This document shows, piece by piece, positions 9,218 through 17,448 of a stretch of DNA of 37,306 bases (position 1 is the stretch's first letter; every line of letters starts with the position of its first letter). The notes beneath the pieces are model-generated. The model worked only from the letters and a program-made list of their open reading frames with translations, was not told the origin of the DNA and ran no database searches. Position numbers and translations under genes: made by a program. Where the stretch lies: the NCBI GenBank assembly GCA_938034705.1, contig CALHMG010000352.1, positions 1 to 37,306 of the forward strand. The letters are read 5' to 3'. This DNA comes from an uncultured Gammaproteobacteria bacterium (lineage in GTDB: Bacteria; Pseudomonadota; Gammaproteobacteria; Arenicellales; CALHMG01).

Positions 9218-9331
9218 GTCGTTGAAAAGCGGGCAAATCATCACTGCCTGTTCGTTAATTCACGTTAACTATGACTTGCATCTGTTTGTTTATGAAGGCA
9301 TAACAGCGTCAAGATCAAAGTGAGCAGTGAT

Positions 9332-9814
9332 ATGGACAATCACATTTTCAAACGTGGGCTTCACGCAAACAGCAGATCCGTTGCGACGAGTCGTGAACCC
9401 CGGCATGCATCGCGCGCATCATTGCTGATCGCCGTCACTGCGGTCACGGTCGGCGTGCTGCTGCTGCTGGCGCCCGATGACGCCATGGCCGCATCCATCC
9501 AGGGTGTCGTGAATCGCATCACAAATATTCTGCGTAACGCGATCCCGCGACTCGCCGACTACAGCTACTTTGCCAGCCCGTTTTTGTTTGTGGGTGCGCT
9601 GTTGATCGCTTTGTGCAAGCGTCACTGGTCGATGGTTGGCGGCACCATGGTTATGGGTATTGCCTACGTGGTGAACATGCACAACTCCGAGGCGCTTCCG
9701 TTATTAACCGAAGAGAGTGCGTCCCTGTACCACACCTCCAACGGCGTATTCCTTGCTATCGGCGCGGTACTGTTCATGATTTTCTTTCGTCTCCTGTTTG
9801 CGGGCAAAGGCTAA
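9332..9814 (+). CDS. Three-segment membrane protein of unknown function
   Basis: 160 residues from the ATG at 9332; a GTG at 9320 would add four. A basic N-terminus precedes a hydrophobic segment (LLIAVTAVTVGVLLLL) ending in a possible signal-peptidase site, DDAMA-AS, at about residue 54. Two hydrophobic stretches separated by CKRHW follow at about 80-115, and a last segment at about 136-155. The signal-like segment plus a hairpin split by basic residues recalls VirB2/TrbC pilins. However, the extra C-terminal segment and the absence of other conjugation genes argue against that. No family recognised. It lies about 115 bp after the zinc-ribbon gene. Confidence 0.65.
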   Translation: MDNHIFKRGLHANSRSVATSREPRHASRASLLIAVTAVTVGVLLLLAPDDAMAASIQGVVNRITNILRNAIPRLADYSYFASPFLFVGALLIALCKRHWSMVGGTMVMGIAYVVNMHNSEALPLLTEESASLYHTSNGVFLAIGAVLFMIFFRLLFAGKG

Positions 9815-9926
9815 ACGCAGTCGTGATCGGCTCGGCGTCGCGGTGGATGTCGGCGAGTCCGGACGTAACAACGCGAGTTGACGACGAGGCGGCGTACAGA
9901 ATCGCCCTGATCCAGAGCGCTGCATC

Positions 9927-11135
9927 ATGACGTTAGACGAGCGGCTATGCGTCTACCCCGATGATCACTGGCGCATGCGCGTCGATATTCCGTACAGCAT
10001 GGGTGTACGACAGCAGGACCTCTTCATGCTCTGCGGTCAGGCTGATCTTGCTGGCGATGGGGAAGTAAGAAACCCCGGCGATCTTTACGCACAGTCGGGC
10101 CGTGCACTCGAGCATATTCAGTCCATCGTAGAAGCGATGGGCTGCGCCATGGATGATGTATCAAAGCTTGTGGTGTACTTTGTTCCCGGGCGTGACCTGG
10201 ATATCCATCACTATGAAAGCTGGCTTGCAGATCAGCTGTCCATGTCTGCGTTGCCGGTCATTACGTTCGTTCCGTTACAGGATTTTTTCTACCCGGGTGT
10301 GACGGTCGAGATCGACGCGTATGGAATTATCAGCGACGCGCCTCGAAAGGTGATGCCCTCGGCGAACGGGCCGTTTAATCAGGTCGTGCAGCACGGCCGC
10401 TTTACGCACGTCGGTGGTCTGTTAGCTCAGGATAGTGGCGGAGAACTCATTGCACCTGACGATGTGGTCGCACAGAGTCATTGCGTTCTCGAAAAGCTCG
10501 ATGCTGTTCTCGCCTTCGTCGGCGGCTCTCGCGACGACATCGTCAAGATAAACAACTGGTATGTGGGTGGCGGTACCGCGCGGGAGTGGGCAAAAAGCGC
10601 CGAAGTGCGTGCGGGGTATTACCCCGAACCGGGGCCGGTTGCGACCGGTTTGCCTGTTACCAGTCTCAAGCTGCCGGGGCTGATGATTCAGACGGACTGC
10701 TGGATCATGCTCGGTGAAGACGGAACGAGTCTGCCCAAACAACATGCGTGGCCCGAGGGTCACTGGGACTGGCCGGTGCATCTGCCGTTTAAACACGGAC
10801 TTCGCTGCCAGAACATGGTTTTTACCGGTGGACAGGTCTCGATGAATTCAGACGGCGAGGTTGTTGATCCACACGACATGAAGACCCAGGCGGCAACGAG
10901 CATGCGCAACAACGTTCGTGTTCTTCAGTCGCTGGGGGCAACGATGGTGGACGTTATCAAAGTCAATGCGTTTTATTCAGGTGCGGATGGCCCCGATGCG
11001 CTGCATGACAATATGAACATTCGCTCAAGTTTTTTTACCACGCCCGGGCCGGCCTCAACGGGCATTCCGCTCAATGCACTTGCTTATGAAGGTATGGTGA
11101 CAGAGTTCGAAATTGTTGCGATGCTCGATGAATGA
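9927..11135 (+). CDS. Triple RidA-like (YjgF/YER057c/UK114) domain protein
   Basis: 402 residues made of three consecutive RidA-like domains at about 20-133, 150-263 and 282-401. Each has the family pattern of a beta-strand with GGQ/CGQ, a long helix (for example RALEHIQSIVEAMG), a DVxKxxxY strand and a final hydrophobic strand pair. Domains 1 and 3 share a lead-in of P-x-x-H-W-x4-V-x-[IL]-P and are the most alike. RidA proteins hydrolyse reactive enamine/imine intermediates such as 2-aminoacrylate. The arginine that binds the substrate carboxylate in E. coli RidA is not visible in the equivalent place in any domain (for example PGPASTGIP in domain 3), so these look like non-canonical Rid types. 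It is followed 82 bp later by a CaiB-type CoA-transferase. Confidence 0.85.
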   Translation: MTLDERLCVYPDDHWRMRVDIPYSMGVRQQDLFMLCGQADLAGDGEVRNPGDLYAQSGRALEHIQSIVEAMGCAMDDVSKLVVYFVPGRDLDIHHYESWLADQLSMSALPVITFVPLQDFFYPGVTVEIDAYGIISDAPRKVMPSANGPFNQVVQHGRFTHVGGLLAQDSGGELIAPDDVVAQSHCVLEKLDAVLAFVGGSRDDIVKINNWYVGGGTAREWAKSAEVRAGYYPEPGPVATGLPVTSLKLPGLMIQTDCWIMLGEDGTSLPKQHAWPEGHWDWPVHLPFKHGLRCQNMVFTGGQVSMNSDGEVVDPHDMKTQAATSMRNNVRVLQSLGATMVDVIKVNAFYSGADGPDALHDNMNIRSSFFTTPGPASTGIPLNALAYEGMVTEFEIVAMLDE

Positions 11136-11217
11136 TTACTTCTCGACATCACGGGCACCATTCATCAAATGCCGAAACCCGGGGTGGCAAACGCCGTGAC
11201 CCGATCGAGGTTCTTCG

Positions 11218-12405
11218 ATGACTGACAATGGTGCCTGCGCCCCCCTGCCGCTTGAAGGCGTTCGCGTCGTAGAGATGACCCATATGGTGATGGGGCCCTC
11301 TTGTGGCATGTTCCTCGTGCAGCTCGGCGCCGAGGTCATCAAAGTAGAGCCTCCCGAAGGTGACAAGACCAGGCTGCTCACCGGAATGGGCGCAGCCTTC
11401 TTCCCGGTGTTCAATCGTGGCAAGCGATCGGTTGCGCTGGACCTGAAAACCGATGCCGGTCGTGACGCTCTTTACCGCCTGCTCGACACGGCTGATGGAT
11501 TTGTTGAGAACTTTCGCGACGGGGCGGTTGAACGACTCGGTCTTGATGACGCAACAATCAAGGAACGCTGGCCGCGCTTGATCCGCGTGAGCTGCAAGGG
11601 GTTTCTGTCAGGGCCCTATGCGCATCGCCCGGCGCTCGATGAAGTAGTACAGATGATGTCAGGGCTCGCCTACATGACAGGGCCCAAGGGCAATCCACTG
11701 CGGGTGGGTTCGTCGGCGAACGACATCATGGGAGGCATGCACGGTGCGTTGTCGTTTCTTGGCGCGCTACTTGCGCGAGAAAGAAATGGCAGCGGCAAGT
11801 CGATCCGAGTGGGGCTGTTTGAAAACAGCCTGCTGATGGTTGCGCAGCACATGGTGCAGTATCAACTCACAGGAATCGAGCCGCCGCCAATGCCTGATCG
11901 CGATTTCTCCTGGCCGGTCTATGACATCTTTGAAACCGCCGACGGGCGTCAGGTTTTCGTCGGGGTTGTTACGGGTACGCAATGGGTTCAGTTCTGCGAG
12001 GAGTTTGACCTTCCGGAACTCGCGGAAGACGAACGTCTTGTGACACAAGTTGACCGAATCAATGCGCGAGGCTGGACGATCCCGATTGTTGCAAAATGTC
12101 TAATCCAATTTAACGAAACTGAACTCGTCGAAAAACTGGAACAGCTCGGCCTGCCGTACTCACCGATCAAACGACCGGTCGAAATGTACGATGATCCCCA
12201 CGTTAAGCGTCCAGGTGGACTTGTGACGTCCCGCAACGCTGACGGCACAGAGTTCCAAACCCCCGCAATGCCCGTTGAGTACGATGGACTGCCTGTTGTC
12301 GGAGAACTGGACCTCCCGTCTCTCGGATTTGATACCGAAAAAGTCTTAAGTGAACTTGGTTACAGTGATGAAGAAATAGATTCATTACGCTGTGTTAGAT
12401 CTTGA
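11218..12405 (+). CDS. CaiB/BaiF family (family III) CoA-transferase
   Basis: 395 residues, typical for the formyl-CoA/crotonobetaine CoA-transferase family, which moves CoA between carboxylic acids through an aspartyl-CoA intermediate. The N-terminal LEGVRVVEMTHMVMGP, LGAEVIKVEPPEGD and NRGKRSVALDLKT stretches are hallmarks. The likely catalytic aspartate is residue 141 in RPALDEVVQMMSG. GGMHGALSFLGALLAR and VGLFENSL follow. A GAGG ribosome binding site precedes the ATG. The substrate cannot be read from sequence. The neighbouring triple-RidA gene on the same strand suggests catabolism of a nitrogen-containing acid, which is inference. Confidence 0.93.
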   Translation: MTDNGACAPLPLEGVRVVEMTHMVMGPSCGMFLVQLGAEVIKVEPPEGDKTRLLTGMGAAFFPVFNRGKRSVALDLKTDAGRDALYRLLDTADGFVENFRDGAVERLGLDDATIKERWPRLIRVSCKGFLSGPYAHRPALDEVVQMMSGLAYMTGPKGNPLRVGSSANDIMGGMHGALSFLGALLARERNGSGKSIRVGLFENSLLMVAQHMVQYQLTGIEPPPMPDRDFSWPVYDIFETADGRQVFVGVVTGTQWVQFCEEFDLPELAEDERLVTQVDRINARGWTIPIVAKCLIQFNETELVEKLEQLGLPYSPIKRPVEMYDDPHVKRPGGLVTSRNADGTEFQTPAMPVEYDGLPVVGELDLPSLGFDTEKVLSELGYSDEEIDSLRCVRS

Positions 12406-12761
12406 GTTTATTGAGTTCGAAGTTGTGTTTTCGGTAGTTGAACGGCGACGGTTGGTTGTTTCGACTAACCGCGAGGCGGTTTGAAACTCTTCTTCACTGG
12501 GGATTGATGCCGGAGATCGGTATCGTTCTCCATTCATCCCGTTCGAAATACATTCCAGCGGGTTTTTTTTTAAGGACCTCGAGTTCCTCTAGGCTATACA
12601 CAGTCAGGCGAAGACAGCGCCCAAAGGTTTAACGAAATGGATTTTCGTACCAGCGCAGTCACGACTCGCAACTGTTCGTTGAAATTTTTCATTCGCTTGT
12701 CTGGCTTACTGAATCTCAACCGGTCCATACGTACGCAGGAAGCGTGCGAAGGGAAAAATTT
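12406..12761. other. 356-bp intergenic stretch
   Basis: Contains the probable terminator at 12538-12571, then AT-rich sequence leading to the methyltransferase gene. A frame at 12438-12632 would encode 64 residues but lacks a ribosome binding site and runs across the terminator, so I do not call it. No clear promoter hexamers are visible. Confidence 0.6.
12538..12571 (+). terminator. Probable terminator after the CoA-transferase
   Basis: A short CCCG (12538-12541) / CGGG (12559-12562) stem with a long loop, followed directly by nine T (12563-12571). The T-tract is strong but the stem is weak. Confidence 0.4.
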
Positions 12762-13787
12762 ATGGCGATGTTTGTCCATGCATTGAAGCAGGCAGGTTGT
12801 CTTGATCATCTGACAATGACCGTCTGCAACGTTGGCTCACGGAAGATTGACTCCAACGATGACTATGCTACTCAAAGCTGGGGTGTTTTTGCCCCCAAGC
12901 TTTGCATTTACGGATTCGACGCAGATCCTGCGACTTGTGAAGAAGCCAACGCAGATTTGCTCAATCGAGATATCGACTGGGTTGAAAAACATATTCCGGT
13001 CGCGCTGAACGACACGGCTGGTGAAACCACGCTCTACGTGACCAAGCACCCCATGTGCAGTTCGCTCTACGCGCCCAATGAAGAATTGCTGCGGCGGTTT
13101 AACGGGTTGTCCGAGCTTGCCGGGCTGGATCACACCACGCGTATCGAAACCACAACTCTCGATCTGTATTGCAGCAGTGAAAACCTGAGCCCGATCGACT
13201 TTCTGCAGGTCGACGTCCAGGGTGCAGATCTGGATGTCCTCAAGGGTGGTGCCGAAGTGATTAACGCATCGACACTTGCGGTCCAGGTCGAGGTTGAGTT
13301 TGAAGAGCTGTACTGCGATCAACCGATGTTTACAGAGGTCGACGCGCATATGCGTGCGCAGGGCTTCAAGCTGTTCGAACTGCATCAGACCCGTCAGGTA
13401 CGAGCGAACTCACCGATCCACTCGACGATTCATCCCGGGCAGATTGTGTGGGGCGAAGCGTACTACCTGCGTGATCCACTGAACCCCCAGACCGAGGATC
13501 GCTGGAAGACGCCCGACAGCATTCTCAAACTGGCCTGTATCGCCGATATTCTCGATTTCGCAGACTACTCATATGAACTGCTTGAGTATCTCGTGGTGAC
13601 GCATGGTCGGGATCCGCGCTACAACGTCGCCGACATCATCGTCCAGCAAATCGATACGGTGTATCGCGCAAGCGGAGATGCCATAACCGAAGCGCCGCTA
13701 TACGAGAGACTCTTTCCGTTTGTCAGTCCCGCGATGGATCGGGCGCTTCGAGCAGAGCCGGCCACGGCGCTTTCAAACGTCAGCTGA
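12762..13787 (+). CDS. FkbM family methyltransferase with C-terminal extension
   Basis: 341 residues from the ATG at 12762, chosen because GAAGGGA lies 7 nt upstream; a GTG at 12744 in frame has no usable spacing. The SAM-binding half shows VCNVGSRKI at about residue 22 and a FDAD strand end. It also has the FkbM signature LQVDVQGADLDVLKGG in the middle. About 110 residues with no recognised domain follow, from about 230 on. FkbM enzymes O-methylate sugars or secondary metabolites. No polysaccharide cluster adjoins, although a GT-C membrane glycosyltransferase lies 2 kb downstream. The target is unknown. Confidence 0.82.
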   Translation: MAMFVHALKQAGCLDHLTMTVCNVGSRKIDSNDDYATQSWGVFAPKLCIYGFDADPATCEEANADLLNRDIDWVEKHIPVALNDTAGETTLYVTKHPMCSSLYAPNEELLRRFNGLSELAGLDHTTRIETTTLDLYCSSENLSPIDFLQVDVQGADLDVLKGGAEVINASTLAVQVEVEFEELYCDQPMFTEVDAHMRAQGFKLFELHQTRQVRANSPIHSTIHPGQIVWGEAYYLRDPLNPQTEDRWKTPDSILKLACIADILDFADYSYELLEYLVVTHGRDPRYNVADIIVQQIDTVYRASGDAITEAPLYERLFPFVSPAMDRALRAEPATALSNVS

Positions 13788-13802
13788 AGGAATTCCACCA
13801 GT

Positions 13803-13829
13803 GCGTGATGAGCCTGAGGCTCGTCACGC
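13803..13829. other. Strong hairpin between convergent genes
   Basis: A 12-bp stem with one G-T pair, GCGTGATGAGCC (13803-13814) / GGCTCGTCACGC (13818-13829), closes a 3-nt TGA loop. It lies 15 nt after the methyltransferase stop. No T-run follows on either strand, so it is probably a 3'-end stabilising hairpin. Confidence 0.55.
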
Positions 13830-13939
13830 GCGTTCGGCTTGGCGACTACCCGACCCCATCGTAATAGCCCTACGGTCGCTGAACTGCGCACGCTGTCTTA
13901 CGCCGCTGCACTGCGCGACGGCTCGGCGATGCGTCGGGA

Positions 13940-14287
13940 TCAGAGGCAGATCCCGGCCTCGACTTCGTCGCTCTCAAAACGATACGGCGATGTTGAATCA
14001 GATCTTGTCCAGCGGCGACGATAGAATTCTCTGTTGAGATTGCGCGGACCGCCGACTCCGCACGGCCACGTGCACTGGGCGAAGCTGCCCCCTGTATCCA
14101 GAGCGCCCTTTTCAACGATGACGTTGTCGCATTGAATCTCTGAACCCAGATTGTTGAAGACGATCGGTGTTTCAAGAAATCTGGCGCCAGCGCCTGAACT
14201 GGTTGCGCCGCTGCCGCAGCCGGCAAGCGCGAGAACGATGATCGAACCCACGGTCGATAGCGCAAAATGCTTAAGGGCGTTGCCCAT
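13940..14287 (-). CDS. Small predicted lipoprotein
   Basis: 115 residues from the ATG at 14287. The N-terminus has a short basic region, a hydrophobic core and the lipobox LAGC at about residues 21-24, so it should be lipidated and anchored to a membrane. The following GSGATSSGAGA is a flexible linker. The rest has three more cysteines and no recognised domain. An upstream ATG at 14323 would add 12 residues ahead of the signal peptide. It is divergent from the PPOX flavoprotein gene. The C-terminal part is unusually Arg-rich, so the true extent is uncertain. Confidence 0.6.
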   Translation of the reverse strand: MGNALKHFALSTVGSIIVLALAGCGSGATSSGAGARFLETPIVFNNLGSEIQCDNVIVEKGALDTGGSFAQCTWPCGVGGPRNLNREFYRRRWTRSDSTSPYRFESDEVEAGICL

Positions 14288-14343
14288 GGTCGTTAACTTC
14301 TGAGAGTTGATGTATTCGCACATTGTCGCATAACGTCTGCAGC

Positions 14344-14375
14344 CTCAAGTGTGGATTGACGGTGTTAGACTTGAG
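14344..14375. promoter_or_regulatory. Operator-like inverted repeat
   Basis: Perfect 7-bp arms CTCAAGT (14344-14350) and ACTTGAG (14369-14375), separated by 18 bp. They flank the -35 of the PPOX gene promoter in a divergent intergenic region. The geometry would suit binding of a dimeric regulator. No regulator gene is present in the window. Confidence 0.4.
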
Positions 14376-14385
14376 TTCACAATAT
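14356..14385 (+). promoter_or_regulatory. Likely promoter of the PPOX/TIGR02466 pair
   Basis: TTGACG at 14356-14361 and a modest CAATAT at 14380-14385, 18 bp apart, lie just ahead of the ATG at 14404. The 5' leader would be very short and has no Shine-Dalgarno sequence. Confidence 0.4.
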
Positions 14386-14403
14386 TCCCGATAGCTCGAT
14401 CCC

Positions 14404-15024
14404 ATGTCTTCATTCGTCAAAAAGCTTGAAACCCTGGAAGCACTCGAAAATCATTACGGCCAGCCGGTGAAGACATCTCTGGTCAAAGAGATCGACCACA
14501 TCAGCGATCACTACCGGTCATTTATCGAAAAGTCGCCGTTTGTGGTGATCGCAACATCGGGACCGGAAGGGCTCGACTGCTCACCACGGGGTGACCCGCC
14601 GGGTTTTTGTCATGTGCTTGACAGCAAGACGGTGTTGATTCCGGATCGACCGGGCAACAACCGGCTGGATTCATTGCGCAATATCGTCAGGGACCCGCGC
14701 ATCTCGCTGCTGTTTCTGATCCCGGGAGTCGGTGAGACGATTCGCATCAACGGGCGAGCGCAGATCTGTCTAGACGACGAACTGCTTGAGCGTTTTCCTG
14801 TCAAGGGCAAGCTGCCGAAGGCCGTCATCGCTGTAACCGTCGACACCATGTACTTTCAGTGTCAGAAGGCACTGGTTCGCTCCGGCCTCTGGAAAAGCGA
14901 AGGTCAGATCAAGCGAACTGACCTGCCCGGAACCGGCGCAATACTTGCGGCGCTGACCGAAGACGTCGACGCCGAGGAGTACGACAAAGCCTACCCAGAG
15001 AGACTGAAAAAGACGCTCTATTGA
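14404..15024 (+). CDS. PPOX-class (pyridoxamine 5'-phosphate oxidase-like) FMN flavoprotein
   Basis: 206 residues with the split-barrel FMN-binding pattern. An N-terminal helix region precedes FIEKSPFVVIATSGPEGLDCSPRGD, the usual first strands and FMN-phosphate contact. LIPDRPGNNRLDSLRNI and LFLIPGVGETIRINGRA are next. The layout matches the MSMEG_1061-type PPOX subfamily, whose members are poorly characterised FMN or F420 oxidoreductases. That subfamily call is from memory. Its stop overlaps the start of the next gene by 4 bases, indicating translational coupling with the TIGR02466 oxygenase. Confidence 0.82.
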   Translation: MSSFVKKLETLEALENHYGQPVKTSLVKEIDHISDHYRSFIEKSPFVVIATSGPEGLDCSPRGDPPGFCHVLDSKTVLIPDRPGNNRLDSLRNIVRDPRISLLFLIPGVGETIRINGRAQICLDDELLERFPVKGKLPKAVIAVTVDTMYFQCQKALVRSGLWKSEGQIKRTDLPGTGAILAALTEDVDAEEYDKAYPERLKKTLY

Positions 15025-15653
15025 CTGCCTCAACCGGACAAGTTCGCCATTTGTGGCCAACCGCACTGTACGAGTGCTCGCTGCCGGGCGCGGACAGCGC
15101 CAACGAGCTGATTACCAGACTCGTCCTCGATCTGGACGAAAAGCAGGCTGATCTGACAACCGAGTATCGACAGGGCGATCTCTTTGACAATCCGCATCCT
15201 GTGATCAGATGGTTGCGAGACTGTGTGCGCACATCGGTCAGAGATTTTCTGCGCGACACCGGTGTTGACTATGATCCTGAGTTTTCGATCCACGCCTGGG
15301 CCAACGTCAATCGACTGGGCGACTACCATTCTTTGCACAATCATCCGCACAGCTATCTCAGTGGGACCTATTACGTGGCGATGCCGAGTGCCGGAGGTCA
15401 CGATGGAGGTCGACGTTCTGATCTCACCCCGGGTGCCATCTCGCTTTACGATCCCAGGCCTCAGGCCAACATGAATGCGATCGCCGGTGATGCTCAAATC
15501 GATGCTGCGCTGACGCTATCCCCGGATCCGGGTACGTTGATGATATGGCCAGCTTTTCTGCATCATGAAGTCCATCCGAATCTGTCTGATTCTCCTCGGA
15601 TATCGATTTCTTTCAACGTCATGATCAAGCAGCCCTCTTCGTGGCTGCCCTGA
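15021..15653 (+). CDS. TIGR02466 family putative 2OG-Fe(II) oxygenase
   Basis: 210 residues from a TTG at 15021 that overlaps the preceding stop. The pattern HNHPHSYLSGTYYV at about residues 106-119 and the distal MIWPAFLHHEVHPN with RISISFN at about 174-199 are the conserved blocks of TIGR02466. This family is assigned to the 2-oxoglutarate/iron oxygenase fold and is frequent in marine bacteria and cyanophages. Histidines in those blocks are the likely iron ligands and R193 the likely 2OG-binding residue. The substrate is unknown. The weak initiation site fits coupling to the upstream flavoprotein. A terminator follows. Confidence 0.85.
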   Translation: MTASTGQVRHLWPTALYECSLPGADSANELITRLVLDLDEKQADLTTEYRQGDLFDNPHPVIRWLRDCVRTSVRDFLRDTGVDYDPEFSIHAWANVNRLGDYHSLHNHPHSYLSGTYYVAMPSAGGHDGGRRSDLTPGAISLYDPRPQANMNAIAGDAQIDAALTLSPDPGTLMIWPAFLHHEVHPNLSDSPRISISFNVMIKQPSSWLP

Positions 15654-15668
15654 TTGCGATTAATTGAG

Positions 15669-15704
15669 AAGCCTGCAATTCACTTCGGTTCAGGCGGCTT
15701 TTTT
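15669..15704 (+). terminator. Terminator after the TIGR02466 gene
   Basis: GCCTG (15671-15675) pairs with CAGGC (15691-15695), or AAGCC with GGCTT, followed by a run of six T ending at 15704. The loop is long, but position and T-run support termination. Confidence 0.55.
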
Positions 15705-15746
15705 GTTTATTATCCGAACTCTATTCAGATCAATATCTGACCCGAC

Positions 15747-17369
15747 ATGACGCTGACGAATTCCTCTGCAATTCAGACTCTGTACAAAGTTGCGGTGCAG
15801 TCGCCGCGCTGGCTGTTTAATCTCTGCCTGTTTGTGATTGCCACCGTCGCGTACGCCTGGATATGCCACAAGGTGTTCCACGGAATTCCACGAATTGACG
15901 ACAGCGTGGCCGCGGTATACCAGGCGAAGATCTTTGCCGGTGGCCATCTTCTGTGGCCTGTTAACCCTGAAACCAAAATCTGGTTCGATATGTTTGGAGT
16001 CGTTTCTCCGATCGACAAGCCAGAATATTTTGTTGGTATGTACCCACCGGGCTGGTCTCTGCTGCTGGTGCCCGGCGTCATGGTTGGTGCCCCCTGGATC
16101 ATCAACCCCATTCTGGGTGGCTTGCTGGTAATTATGATCAGCGAAATCGCCCGCGAAATGTTCGGTGAGGTTCCTGCCCGCGTTGCCGGCCTTCTGGCGT
16201 TGACGTCCCCCTATATCAGCGTCGTGTCAGCGTCCCATCTGTCGCACACGCCGGCAGCGCTGGGCGTAGCGCTTGGGTGGTGGGCGACGTTGCGCCTGAT
16301 GCGAACCGGACAGACGCGCTTTGCCGTGATTGCGGGTGCTGCAGTCGGATTCACTGTCCTGATTCGTCCCGAAGCGGCATTGCTGATCGGAGCAGTCACG
16401 GCGCTTGGCGTCGTTGTCCGTTTTCGCCGAGCGCTTGAACTCTGGAAACCGATACTGGTCGCGATTGCCCTTGCGGGCAGCGGCGCTCTGACGCTGCTGG
16501 CCTGGCAGGACGTTGCGGTTGGCAAGGCGGGAATGACCGGACACCGCATAGACATGAAAGACACGGCCGATTTTGGCTTTGGCCGGGTTGGCGACAGCGG
16601 TTATGTGTACACCCCTGCGAAGGCGCGTAAACACAACTGGGACCGGTTTCGCGAGATCGACAAGCGGCTTGTGGGCTGGCCGATCCCGGCGTGGGTACTG
16701 GTGTTCGCACCGTTTTTTCTCCTCCGCGGGTTTGTTCGCGAACTTTGGCTGATCGGTCCCGTGCTGGCGCTGGCCGGACTGTACTACTACTACTGGTACT
16801 GGGAGGAATGGCTGGTAGCGCGCTACTTCTTCACCGGGGTTCCGTTCCTGCTCGTGCTGGCGGCCAAGGGCTGGGATGACTGGCGACACCGACTCAAACC
16901 CGTGCCGATCGCCAAGTGGCTACCCGTCGTCATGCTTGTGTTCGGGGTCGCGTGGTCGTTGACCGTCCACAGCCCTGAATATCACCGGTGGTTCAAGCCC
17001 CATCACGGTGACATAGAGGACTTTCTGCCGATTGTGATGGAGCATCACAAGGTCGGTGAAGAACGCGAAGCGCTGGTGTTTGTCGCGCGCAAGAACACGC
17101 TGCGTGGCGCTGTCTATAATGACTACTACGCGACCGGATTCAGGCTCAACGATCTTGATCTGAAAGGCAGAGTTTTGTTTGCCCGCGACGGGCGCGACAA
17201 GAAAATGAAGCGGAACAACGAAGAGTTGATTCGAGAATACCCCGGTCGAGACTATTTCCTTTATGAGTTTGACCAGCGGAACAAGATCTCACATCTGTAC
17301 AAGTTCGACGTCGATGACGGATACATACTGGGAAAGACTCGGCTGAACGCGAAGTATTCCCTCGATTAA
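15747..17369 (+). CDS. GT-C type membrane glycosyltransferase-like protein (ArnT/PMT superfamily)
   Basis: 540 residues with about ten hydrophobic segments, the first at about 24-41. The first outer loop carries PRIDDSVAAVYQAKIFAGG, resembling the acidic catalytic loop of GT-C enzymes that use polyprenyl-phosphate sugars. MYPPGWSLLLVPG follows at the start of the next segment. A soluble C-terminal tail of about 120 residues lies after the last segment. Such proteins transfer sugars to lipids or proteins on the periplasmic side of the inner membrane. The acceptor cannot be inferred, and no sugar-synthesis genes adjoin. A terminator lies just upstream, so it is probably transcribed alone. Confidence 0.75.
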   Translation: MTLTNSSAIQTLYKVAVQSPRWLFNLCLFVIATVAYAWICHKVFHGIPRIDDSVAAVYQAKIFAGGHLLWPVNPETKIWFDMFGVVSPIDKPEYFVGMYPPGWSLLLVPGVMVGAPWIINPILGGLLVIMISEIAREMFGEVPARVAGLLALTSPYISVVSASHLSHTPAALGVALGWWATLRLMRTGQTRFAVIAGAAVGFTVLIRPEAALLIGAVTALGVVVRFRRALELWKPILVAIALAGSGALTLLAWQDVAVGKAGMTGHRIDMKDTADFGFGRVGDSGYVYTPAKARKHNWDRFREIDKRLVGWPIPAWVLVFAPFFLLRGFVRELWLIGPVLALAGLYYYYWYWEEWLVARYFFTGVPFLLVLAAKGWDDWRHRLKPVPIAKWLPVVMLVFGVAWSLTVHSPEYHRWFKPHHGDIEDFLPIVMEHHKVGEEREALVFVARKNTLRGAVYNDYYATGFRLNDLDLKGRVLFARDGRDKKMKRNNEELIREYPGRDYFLYEFDQRNKISHLYKFDVDDGYILGKTRLNAKYSLD

Positions 17370-17448
17370 CGACCTCGGGCATCAGGTCCTTGATTTTCGC
17401 TCAACGCGTCGGCCAGACTAGAGACGGTTTTTGACGGAGCAATGATCC

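Noticed and set aside
12438-12632. 64-residue frame between the CoA-transferase and the methyltransferase
   Set aside because: No ribosome binding site, it runs through a terminator T-tract, and the composition is not protein-like.
13870-14265. Minus-strand frame overlapping the lipoprotein gene in another phase
   Set aside because: It lacks a signal or domain, while the overlapping frame has a clear lipobox.
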